From NCBI GenBank assembly GCA_019636275.1, contig JAHBXY010000059.1:1-49413 (forward strand): a stretch of 49,413 nucleotides of DNA, written 5' to 3'. A program made the translations under genes and the position numbers. This document shows, piece by piece, positions 8,278-15,948 of the stretch. This DNA is from Planctomycetota bacterium (GTDB taxonomy: Bacteria; Planctomycetota; J058). The notes under the pieces are model-generated. The model made no database searches, had not been told where the DNA came from, and saw only the letters and a list, made by a program, of their open reading frames with translations. Each line of letters opens with the position of its first letter. Within the stretch, counting starts at the first letter, position 1.

Positions 8278-8727
8278 TCAGTCCTGGAGCGAGCGCTGGA
8301 GGGTGAAGAACACGAGGACGTTCGCGGTCGTGCACAGGCAGGCTGTGAGGCCGGCGACCAGGGCGAAGCCGTGGACCAGGGGACGCAGCAGCTCGAGAGC
8401 GGGCGTGTCGGCGACGCGCCAGCCCCCGAGCGCCAGCGCGGCCGCGCCGGCGACCACCAGACTGGCGGGAACGGCGACGGGGTTCCCCGAGACCGCGGCC
8501 GTCACCCAGGGGAGCTCCACACCAAGGCTCACGAACGCGGCCCGGAAGGCGGCCGCCGTCGCGGCGAGGTAGCCCGCCGACGCGGCGCACACGCCGGCGC
8601 TGACGAAGGCGAGCCCCGGGTGCAGCAGCGGCCGGGGCGGCCGCGCGGCCGGCGCCTTCGCGGCGGGCGCCTCCTCGGTCGAGGTGTCGTCCCGGCGCCG
8701 CTCGCCTGAGCGCTCCTGCGTGGTCAT
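8278..8727 (-). CDS. Small membrane protein, third gene of an ECF sigma operon
   Basis: The 149-aa product has a charged N-terminal tail (TTQERSGERRRDDTSTEEA) followed by three or four hydrophobic helices, including LAFVSAGVCAASAGYLAATA and a C-terminal TACLCTTANVLVFF. Its ATG overlaps the stop of the anti-sigma gene (ATGA), so it is translationally coupled to the sigma/anti-sigma pair and may take part in the same signalling unit. No family is recognised. Confidence 0.65.
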   Translation of the reverse strand: MTTQERSGERRRDDTSTEEAPAAKAPAARPPRPLLHPGLAFVSAGVCAASAGYLAATAAAFRAAFVSLGVELPWVTAAVSGNPVAVPASLVVAGAAALALGGWRVADTPALELLRPLVHGFALVAGLTACLCTTANVLVFFTLQRSLQD

Positions 8728-9836
8728 CGCCTCTCCTCCGGCGCGTCGGTCGCCTGTTCGGACAGGGGGAACGCCAGCTCCGGCGTGGGGAGCACCCGGC
8801 AGGCGTCGAGGTCGAAGTGCTCGTCCGTGATCGGGACGTCGTCGCGCGAGAAGCAGAGCACGCGCCCCTCGTCGCTCACGAACCAGGTCTTCAGGCCCGA
8901 GCCGGGCTCCGGGCGCGCGACCGCGAAGAACCGCTCGCGCGGGGCGGTCCGGCTGCGCCGAACCGTCACCGCGTAGTGCCCCCGCCAGAGCCAGTCCTGG
9001 TGCAGCGGCGCGAGCTCACGGATTCCGGAGCGTTCCGTCGCCTTCACCAGCGCGGCGAGGTCCGGCGCGAGCTCGCCCCCACCGTCGCCGAGGCGGCCCT
9101 TCCGGAGCAGGTCCTGCGCCAGGTGCACCGCCTCGAGGACCTGCGGCATGAGGGCCTCCGCGTCGCGCGCGCGGAGCCGCTCGTCGACGGACTGGAGGCG
9201 CGTGCCCGTCGTCTCCAGGGCCTCGAGGAGCTTGAGCTGCTGCAGCCCGAAGAAGCCCCCCATGCCGAAGGTCGAGGCGAGCAGGAGCGCCGCCGCGGCC
9301 AGGTAGCGGCGCGGCGACCAGGCCGGCGGCGGGGCGGCCGGCGGCGCCTCGTGGCGCGGCCGGAGGTCGTCGCGGGCGGGCGCGCCGCACCAGGCGCAGA
9401 AGGGCGCGCCGGCGGGGGTGTGGCGCTCGCAGCCGGCGCACACGACCGACTCGGCGCCGCCCACCTCGACCGCGCGCGTGCCGCCGCAGCCGAGGAGGGA
9501 GCACCCGTGGTGCTGCGCGAAGCAGGCCGCGTGGTGGGGGGTCGCGCAGGCCGCGCACAGGGCGATCGAACCCGCCTGCAAGGCGTCGTGGCAGAAGGGG
9601 CAGCGCCGGCGCACGGTGATCCGGGGCGGGGCCGGGGCGGGCTCGGAGGCCTCGTCGGGTGCTTCGTCGGGCGTCAGGCCGCGCGCGAGGAGGCCATCGA
9701 GGTCGGCCCAGGCGCGCGCCTCGTCGGCGAGCGACGGGTCGGCTTCGAGCGCCGCGCGCACCGCCTCGCGGTCGCCGTCGTCGAGGTCGCCGCCGGCGTA
9801 GAGCGGCAAGAGGTCGAGCACCTCGTCGCGGGTCAC
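8724..9836 (-). CDS. Membrane-bound anti-sigma-like protein with a RING-like module and zinc ribbon
   Basis: The GTG start overlaps the stop of the ECF sigma gene, the standard position of an anti-sigma factor. Residues 1-55 are short and acidic (EVLDLLPLYAGGDLDDGDRE) and resemble an anti-sigma domain, though without the HxxxCxxC zinc motif. Residues about 78-150 carry CPFC, CAACATPHHAACFAQHHGC and LLGC, a RING-like treble-clef set, then a second ribbon CAGC and CAWC. One transmembrane helix (YLAAAALLLASTFGMGGFF) follows near residue 185, then a coiled-coil-prone stretch and a beta-rich outer domain. This suggests an envelope sensor that holds the sigma factor at the membrane. Mechanism is inference. 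Confidence 0.65.
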   Translation of the reverse strand: MTRDEVLDLLPLYAGGDLDDGDREAVRAALEADPSLADEARAWADLDGLLARGLTPDEAPDEASEPAPAPPRITVRRRCPFCHDALQAGSIALCAACATPHHAACFAQHHGCSLLGCGGTRAVEVGGAESVVCAGCERHTPAGAPFCAWCGAPARDDLRPRHEAPPAAPPPAWSPRRYLAAAALLLASTFGMGGFFGLQQLKLLEALETTGTRLQSVDERLRARDAEALMPQVLEAVHLAQDLLRKGRLGDGGGELAPDLAALVKATERSGIRELAPLHQDWLWRGHYAVTVRRSRTAPRERFFAVARPEPGSGLKTWFVSDEGRVLCFSRDDVPITDEHFDLDACRVLPTPELAFPLSEQATDAPEERR

Positions 9837-10330
9837 GCCGGCCTCCCCGGGGCCAGGCGGCCCTTGAGCGCCTCGCGGGCGCGCTTGAGCCGCCCCTGCA
9901 CGGTCGACACGGGCACGTCGAGGCGCTCGGCGATCGCCCGGTAGTCGAGGCCGCCCTCGTATCTGAGCACGATCACCTCCCTGAGGTCGTCCTCGAGCAG
10001 GCCGACCGCCTCGCGCACCCGGGCGCGCTCCTCGTCGGCCTCGAGGCGCTCACCCGGGCCGGCCTCGGCGGCGGGCGGGTCGGCCAGGGCCACGGCGTCC
10101 TTCGCGTCGCGCATGTGCTTGAGCACCTTGTTCCTGGCGATGGCGAACAGCCAGCGCCCGGCCCCGTCGTCGGGGACGCCGCGCGCCAGCGCGGCCCCGA
10201 ACGTCTCCTGCACGAGGTCGTCGACGAGCGCCCGGTCGCGCACCCGCGCGCCGATGAAGGCGCGCAGGGCCCGCCCGTGCTCCCGCACGAGCGCGTCCGC
10301 CGCGGGGGCGTCGAGCCGGGTCAGGTCCAT
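9833..10330 (-). CDS. ECF-family RNA polymerase sigma factor
   Basis: The 165-aa protein has the two domains of a sigma70 ECF factor. Region 2 holds the helix around DLVQETFGAALARG and WLFAIARNKVLKHMRD, which binds core polymerase and melts the -10. Region 4 ends in a helix-turn-helix, LRYEGGLDYRAIAERLDVPVSTVQGRLKRAREAL, here split as LDYRAIAERLDVPVSTVQ and GRLKRAREAL, for -35 recognition. It heads an operon in which the anti-sigma and a membrane protein overlap by start-stop codons. The ATG follows GAGGGCAAGAGGA. The target regulon is unknown. Confidence 0.9.
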   Translation of the reverse strand: MDLTRLDAPAADALVREHGRALRAFIGARVRDRALVDDLVQETFGAALARGVPDDGAGRWLFAIARNKVLKHMRDAKDAVALADPPAAEAGPGERLEADEERARVREAVGLLEDDLREVIVLRYEGGLDYRAIAERLDVPVSTVQGRLKRAREALKGRLAPGRPA

Positions 10331-10451
10331 CGTCCTCTTGCCCTCCCATTCCGTGAGCTGCCGGGTCGAGACCGGAATTCCCGGATCGCTCGGAGGCGTC
10401 CCGGATCCGGGCTCCTGGACGCGCCGTGAACGGCCGAGGCGGGGCGTCGTG

Positions 10452-10460
10452 TGCTAAGTT
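10452..10460 (+). promoter_or_regulatory. Extended -10 element before tRNA-Lys
   Basis: TGC followed by TAAGTT (10455-10460) lies 9 bases before the first base of the tRNA, as expected for an extended -10 promoter. No good -35 is seen. Confidence 0.35.
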
Positions 10461-10469
10461 CGCAGGACC

Positions 10470-10542
10470 GGGGACGTAGCTCAATCGGTAGAGCAGCTGG
10501 CTTTTAACCAGTTGGTTGCCGGATCATGACCGGCCGTCCCCA
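10470..10542 (+). tRNA. tRNA-Lys (anticodon UUU) with an abnormal T-loop
   Basis: The cloverleaf is complete. The acceptor stem pairs GGGGACG (10470-10476) with CGTCCCC (10535-10541), with A at the discriminator position. The D-stem pairs GCTC with GAGC. The anticodon stem is GCTGG/CCAGT with loop CTTTTAA (anticodon at 10503-10505), and there is a 5-base variable loop. The T-stem GCCGG/CCGGC is perfect, but its 7-base loop (10523-10529) reads ATCATGA. A bacterial T-loop is normally TTCRANY. T54 is A and A58 is T, so the conserved T54-A58 pair is swapped, while T55 and C56 remain. No CCA is encoded. The leftward HNH gene ends two bases downstream. Confidence 0.85.
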
Positions 10543-10544
10543 TG

Positions 10545-10985
10545 TCATAAGCGCGACCGCCAGGATCCCTGCTGGCGGGCGGTCTTGACCCGGTGGCAGT
10601 TCACACACCGGACCTCGCACTTCGCGATCTCCTCGTGCAGCACATCCGGCGTCACGCAACGAGCCGCCAGTCGCTGAACCTCTCTGATTTTGCGGCCACG
10701 GATGTGGTCGAACTCCAGCACCACCACGTCAGCCTCTCCGCAGTCGACGCAGGGGTGACTCGCGAGGTGTCGAAGAACGATGTCGCGGTTCCGCTTCAGA
10801 TAGAGCCGGGACTTCTCCGCAACGACGTCCTTGTGCTTCTCCCTATTTCGCGCGTAGTAGGCGCGCGAGGCTCGTCGATTGCACTCGCGGCAGTGCGGCT
10901 GGAGCCCGTCCTTGCTCCCGGCCTTCCGATTGAAATGCCTTGCAGCAAGCACGTCTTTGCAGATCACGCAGGCCTTGGTGCTCAC
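10545..10985 (-). CDS. HNH endonuclease, tandem copy 1
   Basis: GTG 10985 overlaps the stop of the second HNH gene (GTGA) and follows GGAGGAGGGGAGGG. The 146-aa product opens with a zinc-finger-like segment (CVICKDVLAARHF then CREC), followed by a basic helix (YYARNREKHKDVVAEK). The nuclease core is CVDCGEADVVVLEFDHIRG and CEVRCVNCHRVKTA: two zinc CxxC pairs, a catalytic D-H and the final CHR. This is the layout of phage and homing-type HNH nucleases. Base composition is visibly less GC-rich than the neighbours. The stop lies two bases from the tRNA-Lys 3' end, a classic insertion position. A mobile origin is inference. Confidence 0.8.
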   Translation of the reverse strand: MSTKACVICKDVLAARHFNRKAGSKDGLQPHCRECNRRASRAYYARNREKHKDVVAEKSRLYLKRNRDIVLRHLASHPCVDCGEADVVVLEFDHIRGRKIREVQRLAARCVTPDVLHEEIAKCEVRCVNCHRVKTARQQGSWRSRL

Positions 10986-11437
10986 GACCAGTCCCTCCCC
11001 TCCTCCATGGCCCGCGCAGCGCGCCAGATCCACCAGTTCCGCTCGCGCGCGGTCTTTCGCCGGTGGCAGTTCCCGCAGCGGACCTCGCACTTCACCACCT
11101 CTGCGACCACGCTCGCCAGCGACCGGCCAATCAGCGCGGCGACGGCCGCGACCTTCACCCCACGGACGTGATCGAACTCCAGCACCCTGGGGTCCGCCAC
11201 TCCGCAGTCGACGCAGGGATGCGTGCTGAAGTAGTCAAGGAGGTAAGCACGTATGAGGTCCCGTTGCGCCTCGTTGCGTTTCGCGATCGCGTCGCGGCGA
11301 CCGGGATCCGCCCGGTAGTGCTCACGCTCCCAGGACTGGGCGCACTCCTTGCACCGCGACTGCCTCCCGCGCCCCCGCCTGCTGAACGCCTCGACCGGCT
11401 TCTCCACCCCGCAGCGCGTGCACCGCTTCGCTCCCAC
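10982..11437 (-). CDS. HNH endonuclease, tandem copy 2
   Basis: GTG 11437 has a perfect GGAGGT five bases upstream. The 151-aa product parallels copy 1: CTRCGVEKPVEAFSRRG and CKEC at the N-terminus, a basic YRADPGRRDAIAKRNEAQ helix, then CVDCGVADPRVLEFDHVRG and KCEVRCGNCHRRKTA. The core is close to copy 1 even at DNA level (a shared 19-base stretch over CVDCG), while the segment between D-H and CEVRC has diverged. This indicates duplication or arrival of two related genes. The GTGA overlap with copy 1 makes them one transcription unit, pointing leftward into the tRNA-Lys. The right neighbour is the divergent TPR gene. Confidence 0.8.
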   Translation of the reverse strand: MGAKRCTRCGVEKPVEAFSRRGRGRQSRCKECAQSWEREHYRADPGRRDAIAKRNEAQRDLIRAYLLDYFSTHPCVDCGVADPRVLEFDHVRGVKVAAVAALIGRSLASVVAEVVKCEVRCGNCHRRKTARERNWWIWRAARAMEEGRDWS

Positions 11438-11517
11438 CTGCCACCTCCGCCCGTGTTCGGAGTATGTCAGGCCCCACCGACACCCCCGGGCCGGTGCCTG
11501 CACCCGGCGCGCGGCGG

Positions 11518-11523
11518 TATGAT
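11518..11523 (+). promoter_or_regulatory. -10 element TATGAT before the TPR gene
   Basis: TATGAT (one mismatch to TATAAT) is followed by seven bases and ATG 11531, so the message probably begins at the start codon. It contains an alternative ATG at 11519, which it makes unlikely. The -35 (GTGCCT near 11494) is weak. Confidence 0.5.
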
Positions 11524-11530
11524 CGCGCCC

Positions 11531-14143
11531 ATGAGGCGACGTCGACGCAAGGAGGAGCCGGTCCGGCGGAAGCGCGCGCGGGGCGACGAGCGCCCGTCCG
11601 GCGCGCGCGCGGAGCCGATCGACCGCGAGGTGCTGGAGCGGCTGGACGCGCTGGCGACGGCCATCGCGAAGGACCCGAGGAGCGCGGACCTGCGCGAGGA
11701 GCGCTCGCGCCTGCGCCTCGAGGCGCACGACCTGGCCGGCGCCCTGGACGACGTGCGGGCGTGGCTGGAGGCGGCGCCGCAGGACGCGCGGGCGCACCAC
11801 CGGCGCGGCGAGGTGCTGGCCCACCTCGGCGACGACGTGGGCGCGCGCGACGCGTTCGTGCGCGCGACGGGGATCGACCCGCGCGGCGCCGACCACCACG
11901 CGGCGCTCGGCGCCGTGCGCGCGGCCCTGGGCGACCTGCGCGGGGCGCTCGGCGCCTACGACCGGGCGCTGCTGCTCGAGTCGGAGAACGGCGGCGTGTC
12001 GTCGGCGAGCCTCGTCGGCCGCGCACGGACCAAGGCCGAGCTGGGCGACCTCGAGGGCGCCCTGACCGACCTCGACGCGGCCTGCGCCAAGGACGACCGC
12101 GAGGCGCTCGTCGCGCGCGCCGACGTGCACCTGCGCCGCGGCCAGGCGCAGGCGGCGATCGACGACCTGTCGCGCGTCCTCGACCACGACCCCGAGCGCG
12201 TCGACGTGCGCACCAGGCGCGCCCAGGCGCGCCTGCGCGCGGGCGACCCGGTCGGGGCCCGCGCCGACCTCGACCAGGCGATCGCCCAGGACCCCGACCA
12301 CGGCGAGGCGCTGCTGCGCCGGGGCGAGCTGCGCTGCCTCACGGGCGACCACGAGGGCGGGCGCGCCGACCTGGCGCTCGCGGCCCACGCCCAGCCCGGG
12401 CTGCGCACGGCGTCGCTGATCATGCGCTCCGGCTCCTACCGCGAGCAGGGGCAGTTCGGCGAGGCGCGCGCGTGCCTCGACGAGGTGTTCGCCCTCACGC
12501 CGGAGTCGGCCGAGGCCCTGCGCGAGCGCGGGCTCCTGCGCATGTCGACCGGCGACGCCAGCGGGGCGCTCTCCGACTTCGAGCGCTCGGTGGCCCTGGA
12601 CCCCGACGACTACCTGTCGCGGATCGAGCGCGGGATCGCCCGCTGGCGCACCGGCGACCGGCGCGGCGCCTTCGCCGACCTCGACCGCGCCGTGGCCCTG
12701 GCGCCCGACCGCGCCGAGACCTTCGCCTCGCGCGCCAGCGTGCGCTACGAGGCCGGGCGCCTGGAGGAGGCCGCCGCCGACCTCGACCGGGCCCTGGCCC
12801 AGGACCCGCGCAACGTGGCCGCCCTGATCGGCCGCGCCAAGGTGCGCAAGGCCGGCGGCGACGGCCCGGGCGCGCGCGAGGACCTCGACAAGGCCATCGC
12901 CATGCACCCGGACGCGGCCGAGGCCTACTTCGTGCGCGGCCTGGCGCGCGAGCAGGACGGCGACCTCGAGGGGGCGCTCGCCGACTACAACGCCGCCGTC
13001 GAGCGCGACGGCGAGTACGCCCTGGCCCTCGAGGCCCGCGGCCGGCGCCGCTGGGCCAAGGGCGATCCGCGCGCGGCGGCGCAGGACCTCGAGCGCGCCG
13101 CCGTCCTGCAGCCGCACGACCCGAGCCCGCGCGCGGCGCTCGGGGCGCTGTGCTGCGAGGTCGGCGACTACACGCGCGCCGTGGTCGAGCTGACGCGCGC
13201 GCTCGAGCTCGACCCCGACGACACCGACACGCTCTGCCGCCGCGCCGAGGCGCTCCTGGAGCTGGGCGAGCTCGACCACGCCCTCGACGACCTCGACCGC
13301 GCGATCGCCCTGGCCCCCGAAGACCGCCAGGCGCGGCTCCTCCGCGCCGAGGTGCGCTACGAGGACGGCCACTTCGACGAGTCGCTCAAGGACTACACGA
13401 AGGTCGTCGACCTCGACCCGACCGATGCCGAGGCGCGCTACGGGCGTGGCTGGACGCACCTCGAGCTGGGCCAGCCCAAGGAGGCGCTCGAGGACTTCGA
13501 GGCCGCCGCGCAGAAGAGCCCCGACGACTCGCGCGCCCTCGTCGGCCGCGGCTGGGCCCGCTTCCAGACCGGCGACCTCGAGGCCGCCGGCAAGGACTTC
13601 TCGCTGGCCATCGCCAAGGACCCGTACCACGCCGAGGCCTACGTGTTCCGCGGGCGCGTGCACCTCGAGGTCGGCGAGGAGGAGAACGCCCGGCGCGAGT
13701 TCGACGCGGCGATCTCGCTCGACCAGGACGACCCCGGCGCCCACAGCGGCCGCGGCTTCGCCTACCTGCAGCTCGGCGAGCCGGCCCGCGCCCTGGCCGA
13801 CTTCTCGCGCGCCGTGGCCCTCGACCCCGAGGACACCGACGCCCTGGTCGGCCGCGGCGAGGCCTACTCGGAGCTGGGCGACATCGACTCGGCCGCCGCC
13901 GACTTCGAGGCCGCCCTGGCCCTCGACCCGGACAACGCCATGGGCCACGTCGGCCGCGCCGGCGTGTTCCTGTTCCGCGGCGAGGCCCAGCGCGCCGTGA
14001 AGGCCTGCGACCGCGCCCTGCAGGTCGATCCGGAGCTCGGGCCGGCCTTCCTGCGCCGGTCGCAGGCCTACCGGGCGCTCGGCGACCCGCTCAAGGCCGA
14101 CGAGGACCTGCAGCGGGCCCGGGACCTCGGCTGCGAGGAGTAG
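11531..14143 (+). CDS. Large tetratricopeptide-repeat (TPR) protein
   Basis: The 870-aa protein starts with a very basic stretch (MRRRRRKEEPVRRKRARGDE) and is then made almost wholly of about two dozen 34-residue TPR units. A typical unit reads GDLEGALADYNAAVERDGEY, with the TPR pattern of small residues at positions 8 and 20 and a Pro-Asp near the end (LDPDDTD, LAPEDRQ, LDPTDAE). No other domain, signal peptide or membrane segment is visible, so a cytoplasmic superhelical scaffold is likely. The basic head may bind nucleic acid or membrane; that is inference. The underlying DNA is a chain of about 102-base repeats and may be recombination-prone. ATG 11531 is preferred over 11519 because a -10 covers the latter. 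Confidence 0.8.
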   Translation: MRRRRRKEEPVRRKRARGDERPSGARAEPIDREVLERLDALATAIAKDPRSADLREERSRLRLEAHDLAGALDDVRAWLEAAPQDARAHHRRGEVLAHLGDDVGARDAFVRATGIDPRGADHHAALGAVRAALGDLRGALGAYDRALLLESENGGVSSASLVGRARTKAELGDLEGALTDLDAACAKDDREALVARADVHLRRGQAQAAIDDLSRVLDHDPERVDVRTRRAQARLRAGDPVGARADLDQAIAQDPDHGEALLRRGELRCLTGDHEGGRADLALAAHAQPGLRTASLIMRSGSYREQGQFGEARACLDEVFALTPESAEALRERGLLRMSTGDASGALSDFERSVALDPDDYLSRIERGIARWRTGDRRGAFADLDRAVALAPDRAETFASRASVRYEAGRLEEAAADLDRALAQDPRNVAALIGRAKVRKAGGDGPGAREDLDKAIAMHPDAAEAYFVRGLAREQDGDLEGALADYNAAVERDGEYALALEARGRRRWAKGDPRAAAQDLERAAVLQPHDPSPRAALGALCCEVGDYTRAVVELTRALELDPDDTDTLCRRAEALLELGELDHALDDLDRAIALAPEDRQARLLRAEVRYEDGHFDESLKDYTKVVDLDPTDAEARYGRGWTHLELGQPKEALEDFEAAAQKSPDDSRALVGRGWARFQTGDLEAAGKDFSLAIAKDPYHAEAYVFRGRVHLEVGEEENARREFDAAISLDQDDPGAHSGRGFAYLQLGEPARALADFSRAVALDPEDTDALVGRGEAYSELGDIDSAAADFEAALALDPDNAMGHVGRAGVFLFRGEAQRAVKACDRALQVDPELGPAFLRRSQAYRALGDPLKADEDLQRARDLGCEE

Positions 14144-14194
14144 TCGGCGCTGGCTGCTCCGTTCCTCCCGCTGGACGCGCTCCGGGGCGCTCCG

Positions 14195-15157
14195 TCAGCG
14201 CCGCCGCACGAGGATCCACACGAAGGCCGGGCAGCCGAAGGCGTGCGTGATGACGCTCAGCGGCAGCTCGGTCGGGTAGACGAGCGTCCGGGCGAGCACG
14301 TCGCACCCGACGAGCAGGGCGCCGCCGGCCAGCGCCGCGCAGGGGAGGACGACGCGCGGGTCCGGGCCGACGAGGCCGCGCACGGCGTGCGGGACGACGA
14401 GGCCGACGAAGCCGATCGGGCCGGTGACGGCGACGATGCCGGCCGTGATGATGCTCGTGGCCAGGAACGCCAGGCGGCGCACGCGGACGGGGTCGACGCC
14501 GAGGCCGCGGGCGCTGTCGTCGTCGAGGGCGGCCACGTCGAGGCGGCGCACGAGCATGACGCACAGCGCGAGGCCGACGACGACGAAGCCGGCGGCGAGG
14601 CGCACGCGCCGGTAGCCGGCGGTCGACAGGCTGCCCATCGTCCAGCGCAGCATGGCGAACAGGTCGATCGTGTCGGCCAGGAAGTGCATGATCGAGATGA
14701 GCGCGCCGCCGAAGAGGGCCATGGCCACGCCGGCGAGCAGGAGCGTCTCGGCGGCCAGCTCGCGCGTGGACGCGATCGCGTAGACGAGCGCCGCCGTGAC
14801 CAGCGCGCCCGCGAGCGCCCCGACGAACGTGGCCGGCAGGGCGGCCGAGCCGGCGAGGAGGCCCGTGTGGATGACCAGCGCGGCGCCCACCGAGGCGCCG
14901 CTGGAGATCCCGAGCGTGTAGGGGTCGGCCAGCGGGTTCTTGAGCACCGCCTGCAGGACCACGCCCGCCGCCGCCAGCCCCACCCCGGCGAGGGCGCCCA
15001 GGAGCGCGCGCGGGAGGTGCAGGGTGGCGCTGGCCGCCGTCCACGAGAGGCCCCGCGTGCCGGTGATGCACGGGGCCACGACGAGGGCCAGCGCCAGGAG
15101 GAGCGCGGCGCCGGCGATCGCCGTGACCGGCCGCAGGCGGGTCGGGCGGGTCGTCAC
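14195..15157 (-). CDS. FecCD-family ABC transporter permease (siderophore, B12 or heme import)
   Basis: The 320-aa product is hydrophobic throughout, with about nine or ten transmembrane helices. FecCD landmarks include LHLPRALLGALAGVGLAAAG, VLQAVLKNPLADPYTLGISS (the NPLA-P-LG-SSGA motif) and a C-terminal TGPIGFVGLVVPHAVRGLVG with the PHxxR cytoplasmic coupling region. GTG 15157 overlaps the stop of the ATPase gene (GTGA). It is the last gene of the trkA-SBP-ATPase-permease unit and converges on the TPR gene 51 bases away. Substrate class cannot be fixed; no TonB receptor or B12 gene lies nearby. Confidence 0.85.
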   Translation of the reverse strand: MTTRPTRLRPVTAIAGAALLLALALVVAPCITGTRGLSWTAASATLHLPRALLGALAGVGLAAAGVVLQAVLKNPLADPYTLGISSGASVGAALVIHTGLLAGSAALPATFVGALAGALVTAALVYAIASTRELAAETLLLAGVAMALFGGALISIMHFLADTIDLFAMLRWTMGSLSTAGYRRVRLAAGFVVVGLALCVMLVRRLDVAALDDDSARGLGVDPVRVRRLAFLATSIITAGIVAVTGPIGFVGLVVPHAVRGLVGPDPRVVLPCAALAGGALLVGCDVLARTLVYPTELPLSVITHAFGCPAFVWILVRRR

Positions 15158-15948
15158 GCCGGGCCCCCGCCGGCGCGGCGCCGGGGCACGGCGTAGACGG
15201 CGTCGCCGTCGCGGCCGACGACGGCCTCGACGTCGAACACGGCCCGCAGGGGGGCCGGGGCCAGGACGTCGGCGGGGACCCCGTCGGCGACGACGCGGCC
15301 GGCGTCGAGGGCCACGAGGCGGTCGGCGTGGCGCGCGGCCGCGTTGAGGTCGTGGGTGGCCACGACGACGGTCCGCCCCTCGCGGGCCAGGGCGGCGAAG
15401 AGCGCGAACAGGTCCAGCGCGTGCCCCGGGTCCTGGGCGCTCGTCGGCTCGTCGAGGAGCAGGGCCGACGTCCCCTGGCACAGGGCCCGGGCCACGAGCA
15501 CCCGCTGGCGCTCGCCGCCCGAGAGGGTCCCGGCGAGGCGGTCGCGGAAGGGCAGGGCGCCGGCGCGCGCCAGGGCGGCCTCGGCCGCGCGCACGTCGTC
15601 GTCGCGCTCGAGGAGCAGCCCGCGCCCGAACGGGTGGCGGCCGACCAGGGCCACCTCGAGCCCCGTGCAGTCGGGCGGGGCGACGGCGCGGGCGGGCAGG
15701 AAGGCCACCTGCCGGGCGACCCGGTCGCGCGGCAGGTCGGCCAGGCGCGCGTCGCCGGCCCAGGCGTCGCCGGCGTCCGGGCGGCGGATGCCGCCGAGGA
15801 GGGTCAGGAGCGAGCTCTTGCCCGAGCCGTTCTTGCCGACGAGGGCCGTGAACGTCCCCAGGGCCAGGGCCAGGCTCACGCCGTCGACGGCCGGCGCCCG
15901 CGCGCCGGGGTAGCGCAGGCGCGCGCCCTCGACGCGCAGGGCCGTCAC
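15154..15948 (-). CDS. ABC transporter ATP-binding protein (BtuD/FepC type)
   Basis: The 264-aa cytoplasmic ATPase shows Walker A GKNGSGKSS, a Q-loop segment in VAFLPARAVAP (where the usual Gln is not obvious), signature LSGGERQRV, Walker B ALLLDEPTSAQD and H-loop VVVATHDLNAAARHADR. GTG 15948 overlaps the stop of the binding-protein gene, and its own stop overlaps the permease start, so the three importer subunits are translationally coupled. The length fits FepC/BtuD proteins. Family assignment is firm; the substrate is not known. Confidence 0.88.
   Translation of the reverse strand: MTALRVEGARLRYPGARAPAVDGVSLALALGTFTALVGKNGSGKSSLLTLLGGIRRPDAGDAWAGDARLADLPRDRVARQVAFLPARAVAPPDCTGLEVALVGRHPFGRGLLLERDDDVRAAEAALARAGALPFRDRLAGTLSGGERQRVLVARALCQGTSALLLDEPTSAQDPGHALDLFALFAALAREGRTVVVATHDLNAAARHADRLVALDAGRVVADGVPADVLAPAPLRAVFDVEAVVGRDGDAVYAVPRRRAGGGPA

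Noticed and set aside
11438..13948. Leftward open frame continuing from the HNH gene through the TPR gene
   Set aside because: The antisense translation is low-complexity, while the plus strand has clear TPR repeats; the HNH gene has its own GGAGGT-GTG start at 11437.
14144..14194. Terminator between the TPR gene and the importer permease
   Set aside because: GGCGCTG/CAGCGCC pair but enclose more than 40 bases with no T-tract, and the right arm is within the permease gene end.
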